From contig JAWZSN010000015.1 of the NCBI GenBank assembly GCA_033875255.1, positions 62,001 through 126,000 on the forward strand: a DNA stretch of 64,000 nucleotides, given 5' to 3'. The notes beneath the pieces were generated by a model. It worked only from the letters and a program-made list of their open reading frames with translations. It was not told where the DNA came from and searched no databases. This DNA is from Marinimicrococcus sp033875255 (lineage in GTDB: Bacteria > Pseudomonadota > Alphaproteobacteria > Geminicoccales > Geminicoccaceae). Of this stretch, positions 8,419-16,821 are shown piece after piece; position 1 is the stretch's first letter; the number at the start of each line of letters is the position of its first letter. A program made the position numbers and the translations under genes.

Positions 8419-9126
8419 ATGGTGGATTCGCAGGGACAAGGACGGCCCGCCGATGAGGTGGCTGCCGGGCTCGACGAGGTGAAGGCGCGGATCGCCGAGG
8501 CGTGCCGCGAGGCCGGCCGCGATCCGGCCGAGGTGACGCTGATCGCGGTGGGCAAGGCCCAGCCGGAAGAGCGCATCGTGGCGGCGCTCGAGGCCGGCCA
8601 GCGGGTGTTCGGCGAGAACTACGTGCAGGAGGCGGCCGGCCGCTGGCCGGGCCTGCGCGAGCGCTTCGAGGCGGTCGAGCTGCACCTCATCGGCGCCCTG
8701 CAGAGCAACAAGGCGGCCGAGGCGGTGCGTCTGTTCGACGTGATCCAGACGCTCGACCGGCCCAAGCTCGCCCGCGAGATCGCGAAGGAGCTCGAGCGCC
8801 AGGGGGTCCGCCGGCGCCTGCTGGTCCAGGTCAATACCGGCGAGGAGCCGCAGAAGGCGGGTGTCCTGCCCGGCGAGCTCGAGGACTTCCTGCGGCTCTG
8901 CCGCGAGGAGCTGGGACTGGCGATCGAGGGCCTCATGGCGATCCCGCCGGCCGACGAGGAGGTGGCGCTGCATGCGGCCCTTCTGGCGAAGCTCGCCCGG
9001 CGACACGGGCTCGCGACGGTGAGCGTCGGCATGAGCGGCGACTACGAGACCGCGGCGCGCTTCGGCGCCACCCATGTGCGGGTCGGCACCGCGATCTTCG
9101 GCACCAGGCCGCCCAAGAACGGTTGA
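8419..9126 (+). CDS. yggS: YggS-family pyridoxal 5'-phosphate homeostasis protein
   Basis: A 235-residue single-domain PLP-binding protein (PLPBP/YggS fold, an alanine-racemase-like TIM barrel) involved in vitamin B6 and amino-acid homeostasis. The Schiff-base lysine is K46 in LIAVGKAQPEERI. Further signatures are FGENYVQEA, LHLIGALQSNKA, VQVNTGEEPQKAG and the C-terminal GMSGDYETAARFGATHVRVG, which contacts the PLP phosphate. Length is normal for the family. The ATG at 8419 follows an AGGAG-like sequence. It is divergent from the RoxA-like gene. In many proteobacteria it lies near leuS or pilT-type genes; here it stands alone. Confidence 0.93.
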   Translation: MVDSQGQGRPADEVAAGLDEVKARIAEACREAGRDPAEVTLIAVGKAQPEERIVAALEAGQRVFGENYVQEAAGRWPGLRERFEAVELHLIGALQSNKAAEAVRLFDVIQTLDRPKLAREIAKELERQGVRRRLLVQVNTGEEPQKAGVLPGELEDFLRLCREELGLAIEGLMAIPPADEEVALHAALLAKLARRHGLATVSVGMSGDYETAARFGATHVRVGTAIFGTRPPKNG

Positions 9127-9280
9127 TACCGGGCGAGGTGGCAGCGTCCGGGGCCCGACGGGCGCATGCCGGCCCGCGACCCATCGTCCGGTGGAATGGA
9201 CGTCGCGGCCGCGCTCTTCTACCAAGGCTGGGCGACATCATTGCGGGCGCGGGGTTTCCGGCCCGCCCCATGGAGGCGAG

Positions 9281-9658
9281 ATGACCAAGAAGATCGTCCT
9301 GGGCCTGGCGCTGGCAGGCGCCATGCTCCCGCTGGCCGCCCATGCCGCCGGCGACGCCGAGAACGGCGCCAAGGTGTACAAACGCTGTGCGGCCTGCCAT
9401 GTGGTCGACAAGGAGATGAACCGGGTGGGGCCGCACCTCGTGGGCCTGTTCGGCCGCGAGGCGGGCAGCGTCGAGGGCTACCGTTACTCCGACGCCATGA
9501 AGGAGTCGGGCGTGACCTGGGACGAGGAGACCATCGACAAGTATGTCGAGAACCCCAAGTCCTTCATCCCCAAGAACAAGATGTCCTTCCCCGGCCTGAA
9601 GAAGGAGGAGGACCGCCAGGACCTGATCGCCTATCTCAAGGAAGCGACCAAGTCCTGA
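9281..9658 (+). CDS. Periplasmic c-type cytochrome (cytochrome c2/c550 type)
   Basis: A 125-residue soluble cytochrome c. The cleavable signal peptide MTKKIVLGLALAGAMLPLAA-HA directs periplasmic export. The haem-attachment motif CAACH spans residues 36-40 and the likely axial ligand is M101 in KNKMSFPGLKK. The mature length (about 102 aa), GPHLVGLFGREAG and the Met loop identify a class I cytochrome c2, an electron shuttle between the bc1 complex and an oxidase or reductase. The ATG at 9281 is preceded by GGAGG 5 nt upstream; the longer open frame upstream is non-coding. It converges with the S4-protein gene, only 4 nt apart. Confidence 0.93.
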   Translation: MTKKIVLGLALAGAMLPLAAHAAGDAENGAKVYKRCAACHVVDKEMNRVGPHLVGLFGREAGSVEGYRYSDAMKESGVTWDEETIDKYVENPKSFIPKNKMSFPGLKKEEDRQDLIAYLKEATKS

Positions 9659-9662
9659 GGCG

Positions 9663-9944
9663 TCAGGGATCCTGGGCGAGCGGCTCGTAGAGCAGCCGCG
9701 CCTCGGCGGCCGTTCCGCGCCGCTCGCCCAGGCCCGTCACCCGCACCACGGCGACCGCCACCGGCGCCTTGAGCGTGAGCACGTCACCCGGCCGGACCAG
9801 TTGATGGGTCTTGATGGCGAGCTGGCCGTTGACCCGCACCCGACGCTCGCCGATCCACTGCATGGCGAGCGCCCGCGTCCGCACGAAGCGGGCATGCCAC
9901 AACCACTTGTCCAGCCTGAGAGCGCCCTCGCCGCCTGCCGTCAC
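9663..9944 (-). CDS. S4-domain RNA-binding protein (Hsp15-like)
   Basis: A 93-residue protein dominated by an S4 RNA-binding domain: LRLDKWLWHARFVRTRALAM followed by ERRVRVNGQLAIKTHQLVRPGD. This is the Hsp15/HslR signature; Hsp15 binds free 50S subunits carrying nascent chains after heat shock. I start it at a GTG at 9944 that overlaps the helicase stop (GTGA), giving translational coupling. The much longer open frame upstream is an out-of-frame shadow of the helicase. In alphaproteobacteria an S4 protein regularly follows this helicase, so a joint role in RNA or ribosome quality control is likely. Confidence 0.85.
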   Translation of the reverse strand: MTAGGEGALRLDKWLWHARFVRTRALAMQWIGERRVRVNGQLAIKTHQLVRPGDVLTLKAPVAVAVVRVTGLGERRGTAAEARLLYEPLAQDP

Positions 9945-12451
9945 GGCACCTGGCTCTTGAGGGCGGCCAGCGCGGCGAAGGGCGAGGCGGCGATCCGCGC
10001 CTCCGCCACGGGCCTGGCGGGACGCCGGCGGCGAAGGCTGCGGGCAAAACGCACCACCCCGTCCTCCTCGCGCCCGGCAAAGCCCAGCGCCGCCAGCACC
10101 CCGGCGAGCTCGTCGCGGCCGAGGCCGGCGGCCGCCGCCAGGTCGAGCGGCAGCTCGAAGCTCGCCTTGCCCCGGGCACGGGCGCGAAGGCCCGCCCCCA
10201 GCCGCTCGGCCGCATCCTGGCGCAGCGCCACCTCGCCCAGCCGCAAAAAGCCCATGGCCTCGGCGGCCGCCGCGTCGGGCGGCAGCTCGGCGCCGCGAAG
10301 CACCGTACGGCCCGGCTGCGGCAGGGCCAGCTCCAGATCGTGCGCCAGCCGCCACAGCCGGGCCCGCGCCTCCTGTGCGTCGGGCTTGAGAAGGCGCGGC
10401 AGGTGGAGCGTGAGCACGCCGAAGCGCACGCCGTGGCGCGCCAGCCGCTTGCGGCCGACCTCGTCCAGCGCCGGCAGGAGCGGGGCGGCCTCGGTCTCGC
10501 GCAGGCTGCCGAGGCGCTCCAGCAGGCGGAAGGCGAGGCCGCGCGCGGCACCGCCGGCCGTGCCGTCGGCCGATAGCGCCTCCAGGGCGAAGAGCGGCTC
10601 CAGCCGCGCGCGCAGCCAGGCGTCGAGCCAGCGGTTCAGGCGCTCCTCGACCAGAAGCTGGCCGCGCGTCTCGAGCTCCTCGCCGACCTGCGCCGTGACC
10701 CGCGGCACCAGCAGCGCGCGGCCCGCCGCCAGCCGCGCCACCGGCGCGCCACGCCAACAGATCACGTCACCCTCCTCGGCGAAGGCGAAGGCGTCGTCGG
10801 GCTCCTTGAGGAAGGTCTTGAGCCGCGCCAGCAGCTCGGGCGCCGCCACCCGCCGCGCCGCTGCCGCCAGCACCCGCCGGTCGGCATCTAGCTCGCTTGC
10901 CGCCAGGGTGAAGCTCAGCCCCTCGAGGCGGCCGACGCCATAGCCGTCGACCACCACCTCGCCGCCTTCCTCGACGGTCGCGGAAAGATCGCCCTTCTCG
11001 CGCAAGGAGCGCAGCAAGGCGGCGGTGCGCTTGTCGATGAAGCGCTGGGTCAGGCGCTCGTGGAGCGCGTCGGAGAGCCGGTCCTCGACCTCGCGCGCGC
11101 GGCCCTGCCAGTGCAGCGGATCGACCAGCCAGTCGGCGCGGTGGGAAAGGTAGGTCCAGGTGCGGATATGGGCGAGCCGGCCCAACAGGGTGTCGATGTC
11201 GCCGTCGCTCTGGTCGAGCCGGGCGATCATCGCGCCTACCCAGTCGTTGGGCAGCACCCCCGCCGGCCCCGTCAGATGGCGGAAGACGGTGGCCAGGAGG
11301 TGCAGATGGGCATCGGTCAGGGTCTTCCGGAAGTCGGGGATCTGGCAGACCTGCCAGAGCAGCCGCACCCGCTCGGCCCCCGCCGCACGGCTCCGGATCT
11401 CCGGGCGCTGGGCGAGCAGCGCCAGCGAGCGGTCGTCGATGGCGTTGCGGGCGCGCACCAGGCAGTCGGCCCGCGGCGGCGCGTCGAGGCTCGCCACGAG
11501 GGCGTCGATCGAGCGGAAGTCGAGGGCGCTGTTGCGCCAGCGCAGGGCCTTGAGCGGGCGGAAGCTGTGGGTCTCGACCGCCTCGACCACCTGCTCGTCG
11601 AGCTCGCCCGCGGCATTGGTGGTGCCGAACGTGCCGTCCGCCATGTGGCGCCCGGCGCGCCCGGCGATCTGCGCGATCTCGGGCGCGATGAGGCGGCGCT
11701 GCTGGCGGCCGTCGAACTTCTCGAGGCTGGCGAAGGCGACGTGGGCGAGGTCCATGTTGAGGCCCATGCCGATAGCGTCGGTGGCCACCAGATAGTCGAC
11801 CTCGCCCGACTGGTAGAGCTCCACCTGGGCGTTGCGGGTGCGCGGCGAGAGGGCGCCCATCACCACCGCCGCCCCACCCTTCTGGCGCCGCACCACCTCG
11901 GCCAGCGTGTAGACGTCGGCGGCGCTGAAGGCGACGATGGCGCTGCGCCGCGGCAGGCGGTGCAGCTTGTGCTGGCCGCTGTGGCGCAGGACCGAGAAGC
12001 GCGGCCGGGTGATGATCTCGACGCGCGGCACCAGCCGCCTGAGGATCGGGCGGATCGTGTCCGACCCGAGGAACATCGTCTCCTCGGTGCCGCGCGCGTG
12101 CAGCAGGCGGTCGGTGAAGACGTGGCCGCGCTCGCGGTCGGCGCAGAGCTGGATCTCGTCGACGGCGAGGAACTCGACCTCGCGATGCAGCGGCATCGCC
12201 TCGACGGTGGCCACCACGTAGCGGGCGTCCTCCGCCCCGATCTTCTCCTCGCCGGTCCGCAGCGCGACCGCCTGCGGCCCGCGCAGCGCCACGATCCGGT
12301 CGTAGACCTCGCGGGCCAGAAGCCGCAACGGAAAGCCCATCATGCCCGACCGGTGGGCCAGCATGCGCTCGACAGCATGATGGGTCTTGCCGGTGTTGGT
12401 CGGCCCGAGAACCGCCACCACCCGCCGCCCGCTCGCAAGGTCCGAATACAT
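9941..12451 (-). CDS. SUV3-like DEAD/DExH-box RNA helicase
   Basis: An 836-residue superfamily 2 helicase related to eukaryotic mitochondrial SUV3. Motif I is GPTNTGKTHH (about residues 16-25) and motif II is DEIQ (about residue 96). The second RecA domain shows YLVATDAIGMGLNMD (motif V) and AQIAGRAGRH (motif VI). The C-terminal third is the helical SUV3-C-like region plus a lineage-specific tail. I start it at 12451 (MYSDLASGRRVVAVLG); the 34 extra upstream residues are Arg-rich and unlike the family. It is translationally coupled to the S4 protein downstream and divergent from htpG. The RNA target in bacteria is unknown. Confidence 0.85.
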   Translation of the reverse strand: MYSDLASGRRVVAVLGPTNTGKTHHAVERMLAHRSGMMGFPLRLLAREVYDRIVALRGPQAVALRTGEEKIGAEDARYVVATVEAMPLHREVEFLAVDEIQLCADRERGHVFTDRLLHARGTEETMFLGSDTIRPILRRLVPRVEIITRPRFSVLRHSGQHKLHRLPRRSAIVAFSAADVYTLAEVVRRQKGGAAVVMGALSPRTRNAQVELYQSGEVDYLVATDAIGMGLNMDLAHVAFASLEKFDGRQQRRLIAPEIAQIAGRAGRHMADGTFGTTNAAGELDEQVVEAVETHSFRPLKALRWRNSALDFRSIDALVASLDAPPRADCLVRARNAIDDRSLALLAQRPEIRSRAAGAERVRLLWQVCQIPDFRKTLTDAHLHLLATVFRHLTGPAGVLPNDWVGAMIARLDQSDGDIDTLLGRLAHIRTWTYLSHRADWLVDPLHWQGRAREVEDRLSDALHERLTQRFIDKRTAALLRSLREKGDLSATVEEGGEVVVDGYGVGRLEGLSFTLAASELDADRRVLAAAARRVAAPELLARLKTFLKEPDDAFAFAEEGDVICWRGAPVARLAAGRALLVPRVTAQVGEELETRGQLLVEERLNRWLDAWLRARLEPLFALEALSADGTAGGAARGLAFRLLERLGSLRETEAAPLLPALDEVGRKRLARHGVRFGVLTLHLPRLLKPDAQEARARLWRLAHDLELALPQPGRTVLRGAELPPDAAAAEAMGFLRLGEVALRQDAAERLGAGLRARARGKASFELPLDLAAAAGLGRDELAGVLAALGFAGREEDGVVRFARSLRRRRPARPVAEARIAASPFAALAALKSQVP

Positions 12452-12582
12452 GGGGGAGACAATCGTGCCGTCCCGCGCCCTTGGCAAGGGCAGCCGGCGC
12501 CATGCGCTTGAACCGGCGGCGCGCCGTCCCCAAATCCGGCCCGTCGACCGCACGGGGCAAGCCGCAGGAGCCTGATCACGCC

Positions 12583-14538
12583 ATGGACGATACCATTCAG
12601 CCCTTTGAGGCCGAAGTCAGCCGGGTCCTCGATATCGTCATCAACTCGCTCTACAAGGAGCGGGACATCTTCCTTCGCGAGCTGGTCTCGAACGCGTCCG
12701 ACGCTTGCGACAAGCTGCGCTACGAGTCGCTCAGCAAGCCCGAGCTTTTGGGCAGCGACCCCGATCTCGCGATCCGCCTGCACGCCGATCCCGACAGCGG
12801 GCTGCTGACGGTGGCCGACAACGGCATCGGCATGGACCGCGAGGATCTGGTGGAGAACCTGGGTACCATCGCGCGCTCCGGCACCGCCCGCTTCCTCGAG
12901 CGGGTGAGCGGCAACGAGGAGCAGGACCTCAAGCTCATCGGCCAGTTCGGCGTGGGCTTCTATTCGGTCTTCATGGTGGCCGACAAGGTCGTGGTGCGCA
13001 CCCGCAAGGCGGGCGACGAGCAGGGCTGGCTGTGGGTCTCCGACGGGCGCAGCGGCTACAGCGTCAAGGAGGCCGACGAGACCCTGCCGCGCGGCACCTC
13101 GGTGACCCTCCACCTCAAGGACGACGCCAAGGAGCTCCTCGACGAGTGGCGGATCCGCCAGATCGTCCGCACCTATTCCGATCACATCGCGATCCCGATC
13201 ACCCTCGAGGCGAAGCCCAAGGCGGGCGACACCAAGGTGAAGGACGAGGGCCCGCAGCAGATCAACACGGCAAGCGCCCTGTGGACCCGGCCCAAGGGCG
13301 AGATCACCGCGGATCAGTACCGCGAGTTCTACCATCACGTGGCGCACGCCTTCGACGAGCCCTTCGCGCAGATCCACTTCAATGCCGAAGGCGCGCTGAG
13401 CTACACGGCGCTGCTCTTCGTCCCGGGCTCGCGGCCCTTCGATCTGCAGGACCCCAAGCGCCGCCACGGGGTGAAGCTCTATGTGCGGCGGGTGTTCATC
13501 ACCGACTCGCTCGAGGAGCTGCTGCCGCGCTACCTGCGCTTTGCCAGCGGCGTGATCGACAGCGAGGACCTGCAGCTCAACGTCAGCCGCGAGACCCTGC
13601 AGCACGGCGCGGTCATCGCCAGGATCAGGAAGGCCGTCACGCGCCGCCTGCTCGACGAGCTGCAGCGCCGGGCCGGCGAGAAGCCGGAACCGGCGGAGGA
13701 AGCCGCCGAGAGCCAGGACGAGGCTGCCGCGAAGCCCAAGTCCTATCTCGACTGGTGGCAGGAGTTCGGCCCGGTTCTCAAGGAGGGCCTCTACGAGGAC
13801 CGCGACAATCGCGAGAAGCTTCTCGAGCTCGCGCGCTTCAAGAGCACGGCCGGCAGCGGCTGGGTGTCGCTCAAGGACTATGTGGCGCGGATGAAGGAGG
13901 GCCAGGACGCCATCCTCTATATCAGCGGCGAGAACGCCGAGGCGCTGCGCACCCACCCGCAGCTCGAGGAGGCGCTGGCCAAGGGCTGCGAGGTGCTGCT
14001 GCTCGACGACCCGGTCGACGAGTTCTGGCTGCCGGAGGTCGGCACCTACGACGACAAGCCCCTGAAGTCGCTGACCCGCGGCGAGGTCGACCTGAGCAAG
14101 GTCGCCGGCGGCGAGCCTTCGGAGAAGAGCGGCGAGGAGCTCGGCGACGAGGAGCTCGGCCGGCTGATCGCCCAGCTCAAGCTGGTGCTCGGCGAGGAGG
14201 TCATGGACGTCCGGGCGAGCCAGCGGCTGCGCGAGAGCGCGGTCTGCCTGGTGGCCGAGGCGCAGGGCCTCGACATGCGCCTCGAGCGCTTCCTCAAGCA
14301 GCACAGCCAGCTCGACCGGCTGAGCCGCCGGGTCCTCGAGATCAACGGCCGCCACGATCTCATGCGGCGCATGGCGGCGCTCGCCCGGGACGAGAGCCAG
14401 CAGGGCGATTTCGCCGAGCTCGCCCGCCTGCTGCTCGACCAGGCGCGGATCGTCGAGGGCGAGCCGATCCCCGATCCCGGCGCCTTCTCGCGGCGCATGA
14501 GCCTGTTCCTCGCCAAGGGCCTGCACGCAGCGGCATGA
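12583..14538 (+). CDS. htpG: Molecular chaperone HtpG (bacterial Hsp90)
   Basis: A 651-residue Hsp90-family ATPase chaperone acting in the cytoplasm. The GHKL ATP-binding motifs are visible: E-x-x-x-N-A-x-D (ELVSNASDACDKLRY), ADNGIGM at residues 78-84, and GQFGVGFYSVFMVADKV. The middle domain contains KLYVRRVFITD and LQLNVSRETLQ, followed by the dimerisation domain. I chose the ATG at 12583 (MDDTIQPFEAEVSRVLDIVI); a GCAGGAG site lies about 12 nt upstream and the 34 extra in-frame residues are not conserved. It is divergent from the helicase. No sigma-32-like promoter is obvious in the 131-nt gap. Confidence 0.97.
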   Translation: MDDTIQPFEAEVSRVLDIVINSLYKERDIFLRELVSNASDACDKLRYESLSKPELLGSDPDLAIRLHADPDSGLLTVADNGIGMDREDLVENLGTIARSGTARFLERVSGNEEQDLKLIGQFGVGFYSVFMVADKVVVRTRKAGDEQGWLWVSDGRSGYSVKEADETLPRGTSVTLHLKDDAKELLDEWRIRQIVRTYSDHIAIPITLEAKPKAGDTKVKDEGPQQINTASALWTRPKGEITADQYREFYHHVAHAFDEPFAQIHFNAEGALSYTALLFVPGSRPFDLQDPKRRHGVKLYVRRVFITDSLEELLPRYLRFASGVIDSEDLQLNVSRETLQHGAVIARIRKAVTRRLLDELQRRAGEKPEPAEEAAESQDEAAAKPKSYLDWWQEFGPVLKEGLYEDRDNREKLLELARFKSTAGSGWVSLKDYVARMKEGQDAILYISGENAEALRTHPQLEEALAKGCEVLLLDDPVDEFWLPEVGTYDDKPLKSLTRGEVDLSKVAGGEPSEKSGEELGDEELGRLIAQLKLVLGEEVMDVRASQRLRESAVCLVAEAQGLDMRLERFLKQHSQLDRLSRRVLEINGRHDLMRRMAALARDESQQGDFAELARLLLDQARIVEGEPIPDPGAFSRRMSLFLAKGLHAAA

Positions 14539-14644
14539 CCTGGAGCCGGCTGGGGTGCCTTGCCGCAACCCCGGCCGGCCGCCACAACGACACGCGGGAG
14601 GCGGTGCGGTCCGCGCGCCGCCGGTCCGTGCCAGGAGCAAGTTC

Positions 14645-15133
14645 TTGGGCATCTCCCCTTATCTGCGCGACCTGCGCCGCCATGTCGGCAGCGCGCCCCT
14701 GCTCATGCCCGGTGTGGCGGTGCTGGTGCTGGACGAGCAGGAGCGCCTGCTCCTGGTGCGCAACGCCGATACGCTCGAGTGGCAGACCGTCGGCGGCGCC
14801 GTCGACCCGGGCGAATCGCCGGCCGAGGCGGCTGTCCGCGAGGCGCGCGAGGAGACCGGCCTCGAGGTCCGGCTGACCCGGGTCATCGGGGTCTATGGTG
14901 GCCCCTCCTTCCGCCTCTCCTATCCCAATGGCGACGTGTGCGAGTATGTCTCGACCGCCTTCGAGGCAGTGGTGACGGGCGGCGAGGCGCGGCCCGACGC
15001 CGAGGAGACCAGCGAGATCGGCTGGTTCCGCCGCGAGGCCATGGAAGGGCTCGTCATGGCGCCGCACACACGGCTGCTGGCGGCCGACGCCTTCGCCCGC
15101 GATCCGGCAACGAGATTCCCCGACGCGCGGTGA
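14645..15133 (+). CDS. Nudix hydrolase
   Basis: A 162-residue Nudix hydrolase. The Nudix box is intact at residues 50-75, reading GGAVDPGESPAEAAVREA then REETGLEV, which satisfies GX5EX7REUXEEXGU. The N-terminus (GISPYLRDLRRHVGSAPLLM) matches a Nudix subgroup that begins ISxYLRxLRxxVG. I therefore choose a TTG start at 14645, with AGGAG 7 nt upstream, over the ATG at 14555, which would add 30 unrelated residues. The substrate is not predictable; it is not RppH. It follows htpG by 106 nt and may be co-transcribed. The 207-nt gap downstream to gabD has no ORF I can support. Confidence 0.85.
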   Translation: MGISPYLRDLRRHVGSAPLLMPGVAVLVLDEQERLLLVRNADTLEWQTVGGAVDPGESPAEAAVREAREETGLEVRLTRVIGVYGGPSFRLSYPNGDVCEYVSTAFEAVVTGGEARPDAEETSEIGWFRREAMEGLVMAPHTRLLAADAFARDPATRFPDAR

Positions 15134-15340
15134 GCCGCCGAGCGGCCGGCGCGTCGGCTCTGCCCGCCGGGGCGGAGCGCTCTAGCGGCGGCGGGCAAGG
15201 CTTGGCCTGGAGCCCCCGTCGTCCCGGCCGAGCGGCAGGGCGATGCGCGGCCGTCGGCTTGCGGTCGGTGGATGCGAAGGTATACACCACGGGCGTCTGC
15301 CGGCCGGCGCGGCAGGAAGGCACAAGAGGGGGCATCGATC

Positions 15341-16819
15341 ATGGCGACCGCAGTCAAGGACATCCGCGTGCAGCTCAAGGACCCGGCGCTGTTCCGCGAG
15401 CAGTGCTATGTCGACGGCGCGTGGATCGACGGCGACTCGGGCAAGACCGTCTCGGTCAGCGATCCTGCCACCGGCGAGCAGATCGGCACCGTGCCGAGCC
15501 TCGAGATCGGGCAGGTGCGCGAGGCGATCGCCGCGGCCGAGCGGGCCCTGCCCGCGTGGCGGGCCAAGACCGCCAAGGAGCGCTCGGCGATCCTGCGGCG
15601 CTGGTTCGAGCTGATGATCGAGCATCAGGACGACCTCGCCTACCTGATGACCCGCGAGCAGGGCAAGCCGCTCGCCGAGAGCAAGGGCGAGGTCGGCTAC
15701 GGCGCCTCCTTCGTGGAGTGGTTCGCCGAGGAGGCCAAGCGGGCCTATGGCGACATCATCCCGCAGACCGTGGCCTCGCGCCGGATCCTGGTGATGAAGC
15801 AGCCGGTCGGCGTGTGCGCGGCGATCACGCCGTGGAACTTCCCCAACGCGATGATCACCAGGAAATGTGCGCCGGGCCTGGCGGCGGGCTGCACCTTCGT
15901 GGTCAAGCCGGCGAGCTACACGCCCTACTCCGCCCTGGCGCTGGCAGAGCTCGCCGAGCGCGCCGGCGTGCCCAAGGGCGTGATCAATATCGTCACCGGC
16001 AGCGCCTCGAAGATCGGCGAGGAGCTGTGCTCCAACCCGACGGTGCGCAAGCTCTCCTTCACCGGCTCCACCGAGATCGGCAAGCTGCTCCTCAAGCAGT
16101 GCGCCGACACCGTCAAGCGCACCTCGATGGAGCTGGGCGGCCACGCTCCCTTCATCGTCTTCGACGACGCCGATCTCGACAGCGCGGTGCAGGGTGCCAT
16201 CGCCTGCAAGTTCCGCAATGCCGGCCAGACCTGCGTGTGCACCAACCGCATCTACGTCCAGACCGGCATCTTCGACGCCTTTGCCGAGCGCTATGCCGCC
16301 GCCGTCGAGAAGCTCAAGGTCGGCTCCGGCCTCGCCTCGGGCACCGAGATCGGCCCGCTCATCGAGGCCTCGGCCATCGAGAAGGTCGAGGAGCATATCC
16401 AGGACGCGACCGCCAAGGGAGCCCGCATCGTCATCGGCGGCAAGCGCCACGAGCTGGGCGGCCTGTTCTTCGAGCCGACCGTGCTCGCCCCCTGCAACGC
16501 CGACATGACCATCGCCCACGAGGAGACCTTCGGCCCGGTGGCCCCGCTCTTCCGTTTCGAGACGGAAGAGGAGGTGATCAGGCTCGCCAACGACAGCTCG
16601 GTGGGCCTCGCCGGCTATTTCTACGCCCGCGATCTCGGCCGCGTGTTCCGCGTCGCCGAGGCGCTCGAGGTGGGCATTCTCGGCGTCAACGACGGTGTCA
16701 TCTCGATCGCCGAGGCGCCCTTCGGCGGCGTCAAGGAGAGCGGCATGGGCCGCGAGGGCTCGAAGTACGGGCTCGATGAGTATCTCGAGATGAAATATGT
16801 GAGCCTGGGCGGGATCTGA
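15341..16819 (+). CDS. gabD: NAD(P)-dependent succinate-semialdehyde dehydrogenase
   Basis: A 492-residue aldehyde dehydrogenase of the GabD (ALDH5) clade, oxidising succinate semialdehyde to succinate, the last step of GABA breakdown. The catalytic residues are E264 (TSMELGGHAPFIVF) and C298 (NAGQTCVCTNRIYVQ). The oxyanion Asn is in TPWNFPNAMITRK and the cofactor loop is FTGSTEIGK. NAGQTCVCxNR and SxYGLDEYLEMKYVxLGG are typical of GabD. The ATG at 15341 is chosen over 15272 because the shorter form matches family length. It is followed 2 nt later by gor, giving a probable two-gene unit. Related semialdehydes, such as glutarate semialdehyde, remain possible. Confidence 0.9.
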   Translation: MATAVKDIRVQLKDPALFREQCYVDGAWIDGDSGKTVSVSDPATGEQIGTVPSLEIGQVREAIAAAERALPAWRAKTAKERSAILRRWFELMIEHQDDLAYLMTREQGKPLAESKGEVGYGASFVEWFAEEAKRAYGDIIPQTVASRRILVMKQPVGVCAAITPWNFPNAMITRKCAPGLAAGCTFVVKPASYTPYSALALAELAERAGVPKGVINIVTGSASKIGEELCSNPTVRKLSFTGSTEIGKLLLKQCADTVKRTSMELGGHAPFIVFDDADLDSAVQGAIACKFRNAGQTCVCTNRIYVQTGIFDAFAERYAAAVEKLKVGSGLASGTEIGPLIEASAIEKVEEHIQDATAKGARIVIGGKRHELGGLFFEPTVLAPCNADMTIAHEETFGPVAPLFRFETEEEVIRLANDSSVGLAGYFYARDLGRVFRVAEALEVGILGVNDGVISIAEAPFGGVKESGMGREGSKYGLDEYLEMKYVSLGGI

Positions 16820-16821
16820 TC

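Noticed and set aside
14645..15133. The Nudix gene as the missing rppH
   Set aside because: The N-terminus (ISPYLRDLRRHVG) and size place it in another Nudix subgroup, and it is not near ctpA.
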